NCBI GenBank assembly: GCA_037447655.1
Contig: JBBHKE010003427.1
Location: 1 to 64,000, forward strand
Reading direction: 5' to 3'
DNA: 64,000 nt
Origin: Zygnema cylindricum
Lineage: Eukaryota > Streptophyta > Zygnematophyceae > Zygnematales > Zygnemataceae
A program made the position numbers and the translations under genes. Each line of letters opens with the position of its first letter. The first letter of the stretch is position 1. Below the pieces are notes generated by a model. The model saw nothing but the letters and a program-made list of their open reading frames with translations. It searched no databases and had not been told where the DNA came from. Below are positions 39,023-49,936 of this stretch, piece by piece.

Positions 39023-40090
39023 TGTAGAAATTAAAGGCTATTTTAGAATTTTCTAGGTTCTATAAAATGCAGAAATGAAGCAGTGGCAGTCTGCCTCTAA
39101 CTCCTCTCTCCAGCTCCCGCACTTGTCACAGTCACTGAAAGTTGGAGAGGATAATATAGCTATGGCCACCTAGGCTATCCCGGCGGGGAGTAATATTAGG
39201 GTGGTAGATTTTTCCAAAATAAACTTGGCGGGCCCAATATTTGAACCTGGTACCTGCCGTCCGCCAAAGTAGTCAGGAGCCAGTAGCCATAGCCAACTAG
39301 TCTAAACCAGGAGCCAGTAGCCATAGCCAACTAGTCTAAACCAGAGATATATGATATAGGGTTTAATAGTTATTTAAATGTTAACACGTAGGCTATTTTC
39401 ATTCAACAGGATATATAGACATAGATACAATTTGTAATGTACGGCGACGGAACATCCGAAACGGATACCGCGCATTTTGTTTCGAAGGCGAAACAAATAG
39501 TGCGCAAGTATTTATGACGGCCACGATTGTAATCCGGCTTCATCGGACCGCCACGAAGCATGCCGAGATCGCGGAATGAGTTTTTGGCGGTTTACGGTCG
39601 ATGTCACAACAATCGCCACGTGGTAGAATCACATTGGATTACGGCATCTCTAGGGATTTTAGGAACGAATCCAAAAATGACATGTGTTGACTTGTTAGCC
39701 ATGTCGTACAATAGCCGTATACAAAGTACATCGGCACATGTACCTTTATGTTCCATACACTATTATGATTGGTGCCGTACTTTACTAAATAGATTTTTAG
39801 AGAGAGATAAGACTTAGAAAAATTTGATAGATTAGACCCTCTCTCCCAGAGAACTCCTGTACAAAAGGTCAACTATGACCCTTGATAACTTACTCCTTAG
39901 GGGAGCAAATTCAAAGATTCTTTTTGCTATAGACTCAGGGGAGTCTTGCCTTTACTAAGCTAAAGGTGTTTAAAGTTTTTGTTTGCTAGGGTGTCAGTTA
40001 TTCTTGCTTAAACACAAAGGGGTCAAGGTTATCCTAGAGGCTTCGTGTGAGCTGCCTACTCTAAGGTCCTATGAAGGTCTCAGAGTTACA
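39023..40090 (+). mobile_element. 3' LTR of the copia element (1068 bp)
   Basis: Starts TGTAGAAATT directly after the pol end and stops at CTCAGAGTTACA. It shares 'ggcagtctgcctctaactcc', 'gactcaggggagtc' and 'aaggtctcagagtt' with the other LTRs but is the most diverged copy. A 33-bp tandem duplication (39275-39341) lies in the tRNA-like part. Confidence 0.85.
39223..39310 (-). other. Antisense tRNA-like module in copia 3' LTR
   Basis: Minus strand: TTGGCGG pairs with CCGCCAA around a T-arm with the canonical loop TTCAAAT, although its stem is weak. Relative to the 35.5-kb copy several stem bases have changed on both sides (GACGG/CGTC to GGCGG/CGCC), that is, with compensation. Confidence 0.65.
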
Positions 40091-40091
40091 A

Positions 40092-40397
40092 GCTTCACGT
40101 GCCAATCCAACACCCCCCCTCACGGATTAGCCGGTCAAACCATTGCAATCCTGCTGGCTCTCATACCATGTTAGATTTTGTAGAAATCCGGGATTCGCCA
40201 TCTCCAACACTTGGGAAAATTGAGCCGACCAGGGTTCGAATCAGGGACCTTTCACTTCAGCTGTGAACGCACTTCCACTGTGCCACCAGCTCGATGTTTA
40301 GACTGGCGGGTCCGTACCCATTTATCACGGGCGGTTCGGGTATGGATATTTTGATATTCTACCCCGTATTGGACCGGCTTCACGTGCCAATCCAATA
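40092..40397 (-). mobile_element. Second TRIM (minus strand) with a tRNA-like gene in its LTR; 3' LTR truncated
   Basis: Read on the minus strand: a 229-bp LTR (40397 down to 40169) starting TATTGGATTGG and ending AATCTAACA; then the primer-binding site TGGTATGAGAGCC; a 56-bp internal part; a polypurine tract GTGAGGGGGGG; then the start of the second LTR, TGTTGGATTGGCACGTGAAG, cut after 21 bases by the copia LTR end. The internal part holds only the priming sites, so this is a TRIM distinct in sequence from the one at 20.8 kb. The 19-base repeat of its LTR start at 40092-40110 and 40377-40395 can be mistaken for a target duplication. Confidence 0.8.
40222..40292 (-). tRNA. tRNA-like gene in the second TRIM LTR (probably degenerate)
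   Basis: 71 bases with standard cloverleaf spacing: acceptor GAGCTGG/TCGGCTC (7 pairs with wobble), D stem GCAC/GTGC, anticodon stem TTCAC/GTGAA with loop AGCTGAA, variable 5, T loop TTCGAAC with only 3 of 5 stem pairs. The A box TGGCACAGTGG and B box GATTCGAACCC are recognisable. The base before the anticodon is G rather than T, so decoding function is doubtful; the apparent anticodon is CTG. Confidence 0.6.
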
Positions 40398-40398
40398 G

Positions 40399-42970
40399 AA
40401 TTCCACTTGTTGTGAACCATAATTCTCCTAGAGTTATGTCTTACAGTTGATTCCCTAATTCAGCGTTTCGCTGAATTAGGTGACCACAGATTGTCGTCAC
40501 CTATTTCAGCGACAAGCGGTTGTCATTGTTGAATTAGGCGACGAGAATTTGTCGTCGCTAATTCAGTTTTCAATCTTTAATATATTTAGTCACTAATATT
40601 TTTTTTTCCTTACTCGAATTGCAGAGTACCAAAAACGAAGGCGGTGGTGGGTAGTAGCTGGCGATATTAAAAGGTATAAGGGAAACAACTATCACCTTGT
40701 CTTCTTCGGGTTTTGGAAGGAGAAGCGTGGTGGTTACGAAGGGGTTACTAGGAAGGGGTAGGAAAGCGCTACTATGGATTGTGAAGGTTCACAAGGATCT
40801 AGTGGGCAAATTCTACCGATTCCAAAAGGCGGGCATGAAAATGTAGATTGTCCTTGTGGGAAAATGGAAAATTACATCATTTCCAACATGAAAAAAGAGG
40901 GTGCGCCAAAATTTATCGACAAAAAAGGTGAAGTGATCAACCCAAAAATCACTCGGCGTTGGATTCAAGGCTTTTTCGAAAAGCATAGCATTGTCGCCCC
41001 GCCCAAAAGGGCAAACAACAATTAAGTCCGGAGAAAGAGGAATACATAGAGAGATCCGTGGCATATCACAAGGGCGTATTAAAAAGGTGATTTCTCTCGA
41101 GTAAGCTTCCTATTTCCCTACCATTTGTTGATTCTTGTCATATGAAGTTTTTTATTTTGATTCCCTTTTCATTATACTTACTTATGTTTTGTTTTTTTTT
41201 GTTTTTTTCTATTTTTTTTATGGATAATAAGTCGTTTTAACGAGGATTTGGTGGAGAACATGGACAAGACACATTTAATTGTAAATATGGACAAGGCGAC
41301 GAGGTCGTGAGATATGGCGACGTTGTGGGCGGTGGAGAGTCCATGACATTGACGGTACAACTCACGGGAGGAGTGAACGCACGAATCGAGGCTCTGATGA
41401 TAATAGTCACAAACCGCAGTCGAAATTACCTGATAAATGGCCTTTCCGACGATGTACCGGGTAAGTTTCATTCAATTCTAATCTTTGACATTTTGTTCAT
41501 ATTCCTTATTTTCCTCTATTTTTTTATATATTCCTCTCGACAAATATATGTTTTACCAGTTCCTATTGGGTTATAATGCTTCCTCTTCATCCCCTTCCTT
41601 CTCACTCACTATCTCTCCCTCTTCCCCCTTTCTCAGCCTCCTCTCCCTCTTCCACTTTCTCTCCCCCTAACATAACTCACCCCCTCCCCCTATCCTTCAT
41701 TTTTCCGATTGTAGGAGTTTGCTACCTAATCCGCCTCAAAGGATGGAATGATATAATCGTATTCCCGCAATGGATAGAATAGTCGAGGTCTTACAAAGGA
41801 GACCGTGATGGCTGTGAGAAGATAATCCTCCTCGACAATTGTGGCGGGCACAATAATTCCAAGGAGTTGAGCCGAGTATTACTCGCCAAGAGGACGATTC
41901 TCCACTTCTTCCCTTCGTGCGCGACTCACCTTGTGCAACCCGCCGACTCCTTCGTGATTTCCAAGATTAAAGAGGTTTGGTCGCAAAAATGGGAGGATTG
42001 GAAAATGAACGGGATTGAGAAGCATGCGTGGTCCCATCCGAGTGGAAAGGGTTGGTCTGGGAAGTTAATCGGGCCCAAGAAAGCTTTCTTCCTTAACTTG
42101 GTTCGCGATTCAATTCGCGAAGTCAACGCAATGAAGGACAAACATGGGATGGGATTCGCACGTAAAGCTATGATTTAGTGCGGGTTGTCGTTGAAAGACG
42201 GGAAATGGGAGGAGAAAATGCTCACCCCGGATTTACAAGTCATAATCATGAAATGGCGATGCCATTTTGAAAGCGATGAGGTGCCACTTCCTTCTACTAT
42301 GGCACGAGATTTTGTCCGAGGCATTCATGATGCCGACACTTGGAAGGATGAAGTCCTTGATGTCGCTGAATGGGAGAACGATGATTTTGAGTCCTTTCAT
42401 AAAAAGTGGTTTAATTAGCGAAGTGGGGAATGGCGGTTAGCATAGATTTATAGAACCAATGTTGATTTCTTATCTTTTTTGTTTTTTAGTTCTGGATGGT
42501 TAGTGTGGTAATTGTGCTTAGCATTTGTCAAAGTATGTCGGGTAAATTGTATCTGTTATAAATTCAATATAACCGTATCCTTCTTTGTTTTTAATTTTGA
42601 AGTTTGATATTAAAAATGATGTATGGCAAAAAAACTTGAATGACATTGGATGTTAATGATGTTTTCAATGTGTTTGGAGATTGGTCGGTTACATGTTGTA
42701 TTCCACTTTCGGCGACGAATGCATTATATTGGTAGGTCGGTTCTGGCATTAAGATAGTTTTAGCAACGAGTCAATCTCATTGATGAAGTGCACAAATTCG
42801 GCACCACAAACCAGCATTTCAGCGACGAGACAATCTCACGCTGAAGAGCACAGATTCGCCATCTCAAACCAGCGACGACAACGTGTCGTTGCTGAATGGT
42901 AAATCTAATGGTATACATAAGTTTTACCATTCAGCGACGTAAATGTATCGTCGTTGAATGATACAACTTT
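40399..42970 (+). mobile_element. pogo/jerky-type DNA transposon with decayed transposase
   Basis: The left part repeats 37728-38047. The right part, 42690-42970, is again rich in 'ttcagcgacga' and short palindromes (for example cattcagcgacg/cgtcgttgaatg at 42932-42964). Between them lies a DDE transposase. Exact termini and target duplication were not found, so limits are approximate. Confidence 0.65.
40774..42418 (+). pseudogene. DDE_1 (pogo/jerky/CENP-B-like) transposase, broken
   Basis: Exon-like pieces in order: 40774-41022 with a CENP-B-type HTH end (RRWIQGFFEKHSIV); about 41230-41460 with the first catalytic Asp context VNMDKA, then GGGESMTLTVQLTGG and GLSDDVPG; a 254-bp GT-AG intron (41461-41714); then VCYLIRLKGW, ILLDNCGGHN (second Asp) and FFPSCATHLVQPADSFVISKIK (third acidic position region); and a C-terminal part to 42418. 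Stops at 41023, 41785-41790 and 42178 and a frame change near 41308 make it inactive. The family catalyses cut-and-paste transposition at TA, which also suits the local MITEs, though their termini were not matched. Confidence 0.85.
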
Positions 42971-43555
42971 GGCTCTATTATAACTATAAGTTACAAATAG
43001 GCGTATTAAAATGACTATACTATAAATATACTTGTCTGTGATGCGAAAAACGCCCAGTCTTTGCACAGACAAATAAATTGTAATCCAATTTATTGATTTT
43101 CTTCCGAAATAGTAGACAAAACATCCACTTCTCCTTTTAAGTTTGACCCACCGAAATGAAAATCAAGATTCATAAGTCATTTCTATTTCTTGTATTTTAT
43201 TTTTTGATTTTGGCACTAAAATGCCATTTTTTTTTTAATCTCTATATCAAAATAACCTCGGATCATAACTTTTAAACAGTGAAAAACACAATTTGTAAAC
43301 ATAAGGCAAACTCATATATAGAATACAAAAAACAAAAAACGCAAATAATAAACAAAGACAAAATTATGGATAACATAAAAGAAAACATGAACGACCAATT
43401 CTTTTTTTTTTATATTCCTTTCACGGGCCACATAATGATTGTACAAAAATTTACCAATGACATATAAACCATAGCTACGGAAATGTGGAGAGATATAATT
43501 GAAAGGAGATATTACAAAAAAATGATGCGTTAAGAGATCCACTCGAGGCAGAGGC
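42971..43555. other. AT-rich spacer
   Basis: No gene is recognised. Short A/T-driven frames only. Confidence 0.5.
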
Positions 43556-43559
43556 CTTG

Positions 43560-44532
43560 GGAGGACCTCCATGATTTTTTTTGGTGGTCTTGAGATAATT
43601 CACAATGAATTCATAGCTCGGATTGGTTGGCGCCCAAAGAATCTCCTTATGGTAGATGAGGTTGTCGGGTAAAGCATTGATAAGTCAGATCACCTTGTCC
43701 TCCTCGATAATAATCAAACCATTATATAAGAGCTGCTCCACGATGATATTATATCTCTTGATTACATCATCGATGGATTTAATGGATTTTATCTTAAATT
43801 TGATAAAATCCGTGTAGGCACATTCGCCCTTATTTTGAAGGCCTTTTTCGAATTGGCCTTCAAGAGCCTTCCAACACTCGTGAGCCGTATCTCGAGTGAG
43901 AAAGTGGTTGTACACCAAAGTGGTAAATGACTGCATAAGACCGGTGATGGCGGCAAGATTATTTTTCTTCCATAAATGGCGTGCCTTCGGCTCATTGAAC
44001 GACATTTTCTCGTCACCATTCACGATCTTCCAAAGATGACGAAGGATAAGTTGGGCTTTGATGTATTTCTTCCAGATTTGGTAGTTAAATCCATTGAAAA
44101 GGACGATCTTCCCCGGCATCGAAAGGATCTGCAACTCATCATCGGGACTCATATTCTAGATCCGAGTCGTTCTAAATCACGAATTTCTCCTTGCGGAGAA
44201 TCTCTCTTAGTGCATCGTCATTCTCGACCCCTCCTTCCGATGCCACCTCTTAAAAATCCAAGATCAGATCCTTCTCCACCTTAAACTTTCCCTTCCGATT
44301 GGCATCCGTGACCCATTGATCTACGAGCGTTAGAAATCCGTCAAAAAAATCATTTAGGCGATTGTCGGTTAACACTACCCCTTCCTTCTTCTCTTCCTCT
44401 CCTTGTGGAAGTGATTTGGATGGAGAAGCCACATCAAAAGTATCCCCTCGAAGTCTTTAACACTCTGATTTGGAGATAAATCGTACAAATATAGCGAATC
44501 TAGCAGATCCGGTGGATCCTGATTTGGAGCCA
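43560..44532 (-). pseudogene. Ty1/copia gag (UBN2-type) remnant
   Basis: Minus strand. The N-terminal piece (MAPNQDPPDLLDSLYLYD, from 44532) and a second frame (44432-44250) lead into 44152-43685. That part has the DUF4219/UBN2 pattern: FNGFNYQIWKKYIKAQL, a tryptophan-containing W..NNLAAITG block, AHECWKALEGQFE and the KSIDDVIKRYNIIVEQL helix. A stop at 43682 interrupts it just before a LINALPDNL-like continuation. Protease, integrase and pol are missing. It is not obviously the gag of the element at 38-40 kb, which lies on the other strand. Confidence 0.8.
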
Positions 44533-45280
44533 TGATGGGAGAAGGTGTGGTTGTAGACTTTTTTTTTTTCCACCATGGCGGCAAGACTTGCCACCTTTGT
44601 AAACTCTTAATGGAACACACAAGCTTCGATACAAATGTAGGGTCAATATACAAGATGATAGAAGAAAGGATAGAAGAATATACAGAATTAAAGATAACAA
44701 GAAGAGTACATTTCAGCAAAAGACAAAAGTATTTCACCGGAAGTTTTCCCCTCTTACAAAAGATGAACTTGTCCCAAAACGACAAAGTTCTAAATACTCT
44801 TACGCAAAGCAAACAGGTACTACAAATCGTACGTCGTACAAAAGTACGCCAACGAACCAATCAAACTACAGTACCTACGAAACAACATAAAGTACTTGGT
44901 ACCAAATGAAAGTACGAAACATAAAAACGCCGTACAAATGCCAAGGTACTACGCACGCAAATCAAAACCAAAACCAAACTATAACAAAACTAACACGCAA
45001 CACAAAACCAAACCACACGCTAACTTAATAATCATATTACGGCGCTCAACAGAACTGAGAACTGAGACACTGTTTCACTATGTATCTAACATCTCTCCTC
45101 TCTTTGTCCACCCCCCTCCCCCGCGCCTTTTGAATCGCCGCCCCATAGGGCGGCATAGGGTCCCTCGCGATGACATCATCCGCCAACAACATCTCGTATG
45201 CCAACCGTACGGACAGAAATGCAAGCCGTACAAATTGCTTTATAACCACATGTGTGGCAGCCTCCAGGATAGAAGTCCGT
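44533..45280. other. Region upstream of the minus-strand gag, possible LTR remnant
   Basis: Several gtacgg/ccgtac-rich patches and no coding signal. Its place upstream of gag on the minus strand suggests a 5' LTR and leader, but no TG..CA ends or primer site were identified. Confidence 0.3.
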
Positions 45281-46925
45281 AGGAAGTGGAGGGGGCGCCG
45301 GGACAGGCGGCCACACCGCAATTAGAGTGGTCGGAGGAAACTTTTTTGGGCGGGGGAGAGAGGAGAGGAAGGAGAATGGGAAGGGGAATTGGGGGAAAGA
45401 GGCGGGGAAGGGGGGAGGAAGAGAGGAGAGATAAAGAGAAGGGATGTAAGTTGGGAGGGGTGGAAAAATGGAGGAACTGAAAGAAGAGAGGGAGAAAGTT
45501 ACAATTTTCGACGTTACGGTGTTTAGTATGCACTTCCATGTGTGGAAAAAAGAAGCATGACAACCAAAGGTGTGACTTGCTGTACGGTTATCGTATTAAA
45601 AATTTAGTGCGAAATGGCTCTCTTTTTGTTTGTTTGTTTATTTGTTTGATTTCATTTTTTATTTTTGTTGTACCGATATTTTTTTGGTTTTATGAACCAT
45701 GTTGTATCGGATGGTAGAGGTTACCATTTCAGACTTGCACTAAATTTCATAAACGATAGAGGGAGGGAGAGGGAGGGAGGAGGAAGAGGGGTTGAGAGGG
45801 AAAAAGTGGGAGTGGGAGAGAGGGGGGGAGAGGGGGAGAGGGGAGAGAGGAGTCGAGACGGGGAGAGAGGGGCGGAAAGGAGGGCAGGGGTATTATGAAA
45901 GAGTGTGGGAGAGGGTGCGATAAAGGGGGGGAAGGAGGGAAAGAGGGTGAGAGAGAGGGGTGAGAGGCGGAGAGAGGAGAGGGTGTAGAGAGGGGGTGAG
46001 AGGGGGAGAGTGCGGGAGAGGGGGAGAAAGAGGGAGAGACGGTTATAGATGGGGAGAGAGAGGGCAAGAGATGGCGAGAGAGGGAAAAAAGGGGAGCGAG
46101 AGGGAGAGAAGGGAGGAGTGGGGCAGTGAGGAGGACAGGGCTGGATGGGAGGGATGGAGGGAGGGAGAGTGGGAGAGAGGGGGGGAGAGAGGGGAGCAAG
46201 CGGGAAAGGGGGCTAGAAAGTCTGAGAGAGGGGGGGACAGGGAAAGATAGGAGGGAAGGAATTGTGATAGAGGGGGAGAGATGGGGAGGAGGAGAGGGAG
46301 TGCTAGAGAAAGAGAGATAGAGAAAGAGACAGTCAGATAGGGGGAAGTGGCGTAGAGGTGGAGAGAGGGTCGAGGGGAATAGAGGGGTAGGGTGAGGAGA
46401 GAGGGAGAGAGATGGGGAGAGAGGTAGGGAAAGACAGGTGGAGAGGGGGAGAGAGGGAGAGGGGGAGAGTGGGATATAGGCATGGTGGGAGAGTGGGAGA
46501 GTGGGAGAGGTGGAGATAGCGAAAGAAAGGGGAGAGGGAGGGAGAGAGGTGTGGAGAGATTGGGAGAGAGAAGAGGAGACCGAGGGAAAGTAGGGGAGAG
46601 AGAGGTGGATAGGGCGGGGAATAGGGGGAGAGGTGGAGAAGAAGGGAAATGTGAGGAAAGAGGGGGAGAGAGGGGGAGAGTGGGAAAGAGGGGAAAGAAG
46701 GGGAAGGAGGGAGGGAGAGAGAGATATTTGAGAGAGGAAATAGGAGGGTGAGAGGGAGGGGGAGAGAACAGCAAAGGGGGAGAGATATGGAGAGAGGGAG
46801 GGAGGGAGCGAGGAAGAGAGGGGGCAGAGAGGGTGGGAGAGGATGAGGGTCAGAGCGGGGAATTGGCAGAGAGAGAGGGGGAGAGTGACAGAGAGATAGA
46901 GTCGACGAAGAGGCAAAGAGGGGAC
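45281..46925. repeat. Polypurine tract (GGGAGAGA), about 1.5 kb
   Basis: Purines make up nearly all of the + strand from about 45330, with a break at 45480-45745. The 389-aa Ser/Pro/Leu frame on the minus strand and the Gly/Arg/Glu frames on the plus strand are its translations. It directly precedes the second copy of the segmental duplication. Confidence 0.95.
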
Positions 46926-48570
46926 CGAGAAAGTGAGCAGGTGTCAAGGTTGGTAGTGAATAGTAGTCAAAAGAGGGATCGAGAGAGTTACAGTGAGCGG
47001 TGAGTGGCGGTATTAGGTTGGAGAAAGGGGATTACGTGCCTTCAAAGTTGGTTGATGGATATTGGGCAGAAAAAAACAACTGGCTTTATGGCCAAAAGCT
47101 CGTGCCAAAAGTGGTCAACCATTCGGATGAGTGCAAACAATCCTAGGTGGACGTCAAGGTCCACATAGTCACTTCTTAACAGAAAAATATATCTTCTAAT
47201 TAGCTAATTAGCGTTTAGCTTTCTTAAATAATTTTTTTTTTTGCTGAGTTCATTTTCGGATTTATCCAATCGACGTTCATGTGGTGGTTTACAAGACTTA
47301 GTGCTTTACAAAATTGCTCAATGATATTTGCACACTATCATACTATCCCTGTACTAATATCCATTTTTCCAATGTCCCTTATTTAATTGTGGTCACCTTT
47401 ATACCTATGTATGAAAAGGATTTTTTATTTTCCAATCTGGTTGCCTGGTTCCTACTGACTTACCGCACTAATCTAGGACATTACTAAAGTCATTGCACAG
47501 TTTCAACATCTCACATATGGAGTTACGTCCTTTTTATCTCTCCATTGATAATCGTTCAAAGTTCATTTCTATGTACAACCTTAGTAAAACGTACTTGTCC
47601 ATACATAGTCATTATCAATTGTTAGCGCCGTAGCTTGGAAAAGAAATCATTACAAAAAATGAAGTTACCAACAGAAGAATGCTCTAATGCAAATCATCCA
47701 GACGGTAACCAAAGTACATTGCCACATACAGACCAATAAACAAAAAAAATGTTCCTGATAAACGTGGTTCGCCAAGTTAAGAGACTTTTGTTATTATTTT
47801 CGGAGTATTGTGACTAAAGGCACTTAAAAGCTTTTACAACCTATGAGTCAACTATTATGTGATTAATTTACCGCCAAATAAAACACCCACTCACACATTA
47901 ATTTACGGTTACTAAAAAACATAGACGATAATCCCAAGTAAATTGAGAATTAACCCAACCACCCAGCGTCCCTCAAATTTTTGTCAACCAAAAAAATCTC
48001 ATCAATTCTTCAGCTCATGTACGGCCAAAGTAAACACCCACCAGCAAAATATTTTATGACGATTAAAAAACATAACTCAATACTGGCAACTAAAAAATAG
48101 CCCGAAATGAAACCAAACAACCTGGACTATTTCTACTCACCATTAGTAAATAAGGCCAATTTCCATATTTTAGACCAAAAAAGTGTTGAGTAGTTTATGC
48201 ATCGAGAAAAATGACTGAATGAGCTAGCATCATCGTTCTCCAAACTTTCTTACTCGCGCAAAGTCTCTCCCTGCACATTTCTCCCAGAAGGTAAATAGTT
48301 TTGTGTTGTTTTCATCCGACCATTACTTGAATATCTGTCTTCTTTTCTCCAGGCCTTCAAAGTTTCATTTCTCCATATCGTGAAGGTTAACAGAGGCTAT
48401 TCAAAAGACGCTGCTTTGATGGCCTAAGAAAACTCACAATCCCAACAAAATTCCATCAACCAATGAAGCAAAGGATCTATTACATTTGTATGAGAACAAT
48501 TATAGTACCAATGTGTACAGAGTTTGTCAATTTTTCTACCTGGAAAGATTTCAAAGTCATAGTATTTACT
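46920..48570. repeat. Segmental duplication, copy 2 (no MITE)
   Basis: Counterpart of 28080-30065. It lacks the MITE and the 90-bp duplication, and has about 250 bp (47300-47620) with only poor matches to copy 1. No protein could be recognised in either copy. Confidence 0.85.
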
Positions 48571-49470
48571 CAATATGATAGGGTCATGGGAATTAGCGAG
48601 GTACACTTAAATGAGTATCGTTTTCATTTTTTTGGCAAAGTGACAAAACCGTGTTAGTCGCCAAACATGACAATATCCTTATATATAGGCAACGTGTTCG
48701 AGTTAACAACATAAAGGTTGGTTTTCCTCGATGTTCAATACAGTCAACTAATTAGCGTAATAAGGTAACATCATGCTAGCAGTTTCTAGTTTCATCAACA
48801 TTTGCCCGTACACTAATATGAAGTAAACTTGACTCAATTTTGTTTTTGATGATTTTAATTATCCTTCATGCACAAGGTAGCAACCCATTATAAAGCCAAC
48901 AAAACAGCACACATAACGTCAAGTCAATTGGTAATGTAACAGTTTATGTGCATTCACGCCGAGATAACCTAAATAACAAGTTAACCGGAAAGGTTCTTGC
49001 ATTGTAACATACTTTGTTCAAGTTAGAACTAATACCTTCACCTTAAATTAGGGTAGCATAGGACGAGATGGAGAGGGGCGACGAGGTGGTGGAGAGGGGG
49101 GGGCACGATGACGTGGCATAGGATGACGTGGAGGACGACGAGTTGGTGGAGGGGGTGGTGATCGATGAAGTGATTGAAGGGGTGGTGAACCTCGTGATGG
49201 CAGTGGACGAATTACTATAAAAAAAAAAAAAAACGGCGACTTTAAAACAGTAAACTTATTTTTTTTCAAGCCTTAGATAACGCTGTCCAAAGCTTATGAA
49301 AGTTTGTGCAATGAAAGAAGAGCGCTCAAATATCATCATGCGGGAAGAAACGATAACTTTGAAACTATACATTACCAAAAGGTGGAAAGTGTGAGCGCCA
49401 TGATACCAGAGAAATGGAAACTGTGCAAATTTTGCTTACGCCATAAAAAGAAGCTCTATTTTTGGCGGAC
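48571..49470. other. Non-coding spacer
   Basis: No gene is recognised. A GACGTGG/GGTGG-rich patch at 49060-49200 yields a Pro/Arg-rich minus frame judged spurious. Confidence 0.5.
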
Positions 49471-49474
49471 ATCA

Positions 49475-49936
49475 TTACAAGGATAAAGACTTACATTTGC
49501 AAGTGAATTTGTTCACTTTATTAGTGTAGCCTTTATTGCAAGCACATTTACGTGTCGTCCCTTTTGTGCTGTTGGAGCAAATCCCGTGTCCCCCACATGG
49601 CCCTCCCCCTTGTATCGCATTACAAAACGCTTTACATTCTTTTTTACTTCGTTGAAATTTGGATTCGCATCCTGATGGGAGCTTTGAGCCAAACAGGCAG
49701 TTGGCAGCCAACTGCGGACATGATATGAATTTTTTGAATTTGACAACGGCCGCGGTCAAATAGTTGTTTGAAGCATCACTGTTCATAAATTTTTCATGCA
49801 AACACGGGAAAATAAAAATTGGAAAAAATAAAAAAAAAACAAAGAAAAAAAATATATTTGAAATTGATTTTTTTTTTTTTTTTTTTTTGAAATTGAATAT
49901 TCTCAAGGCATGAAACTTGAATAAAGTCAAAGTCAA
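49475..49936 (-). CDS. Small cysteine-rich, EGF-like secreted protein (hypothetical)
   Basis: Minus-strand frame of 153 codons. The first ~50 residues come from an A-rich stretch (poly-Lys, then a Phe-rich hydrophobic run); this may be a signal anchor or an untranslated or intron region. The C-terminal ~85 residues are convincing protein: ISCPQLAANC, CESKFQRSKKECKAFC, then CGGHGICSN and RKCACNKGY, with 12 cysteines. The CGGHGIC...CxCxxGY pattern is EGF-like. Small secreted Cys-rich proteins of this type are common in plants, but I cannot assign a family or role. The true start could be at an internal Met (MNSDASNN) or an upstream exon. Confidence 0.5.
   Translation of the reverse strand: MTLTLFKFHALRIFNFKKKKKKKSISNIFFFFVFFLFFPIFIFPCLHEKFMNSDASNNYLTAAVVKFKKFISCPQLAANCLFGSKLPSGCESKFQRSKKECKAFCNAIQGGGPCGGHGICSNSTKGTTRKCACNKGYTNKVNKFTCKCKSLSL

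Noticed and set aside
40092-40395. 19-bp direct repeat as a SINE target-site duplication
   Set aside because: The repeat is the LTR start seen twice; a PBS and polypurine tract between the copies fit a TRIM better, and no poly-A tail is present.
45747-46947. 389-aa and 243-aa Ser/Pro/Leu-rich frames
   Set aside because: The polypurine tract is open on the minus strand in more than one frame; no domain and no codon bias.
49048-49269. Pro/Arg-rich minus-strand frame
   Set aside because: Arises from a GGTGG/GACG repeat patch; no homology or start context.
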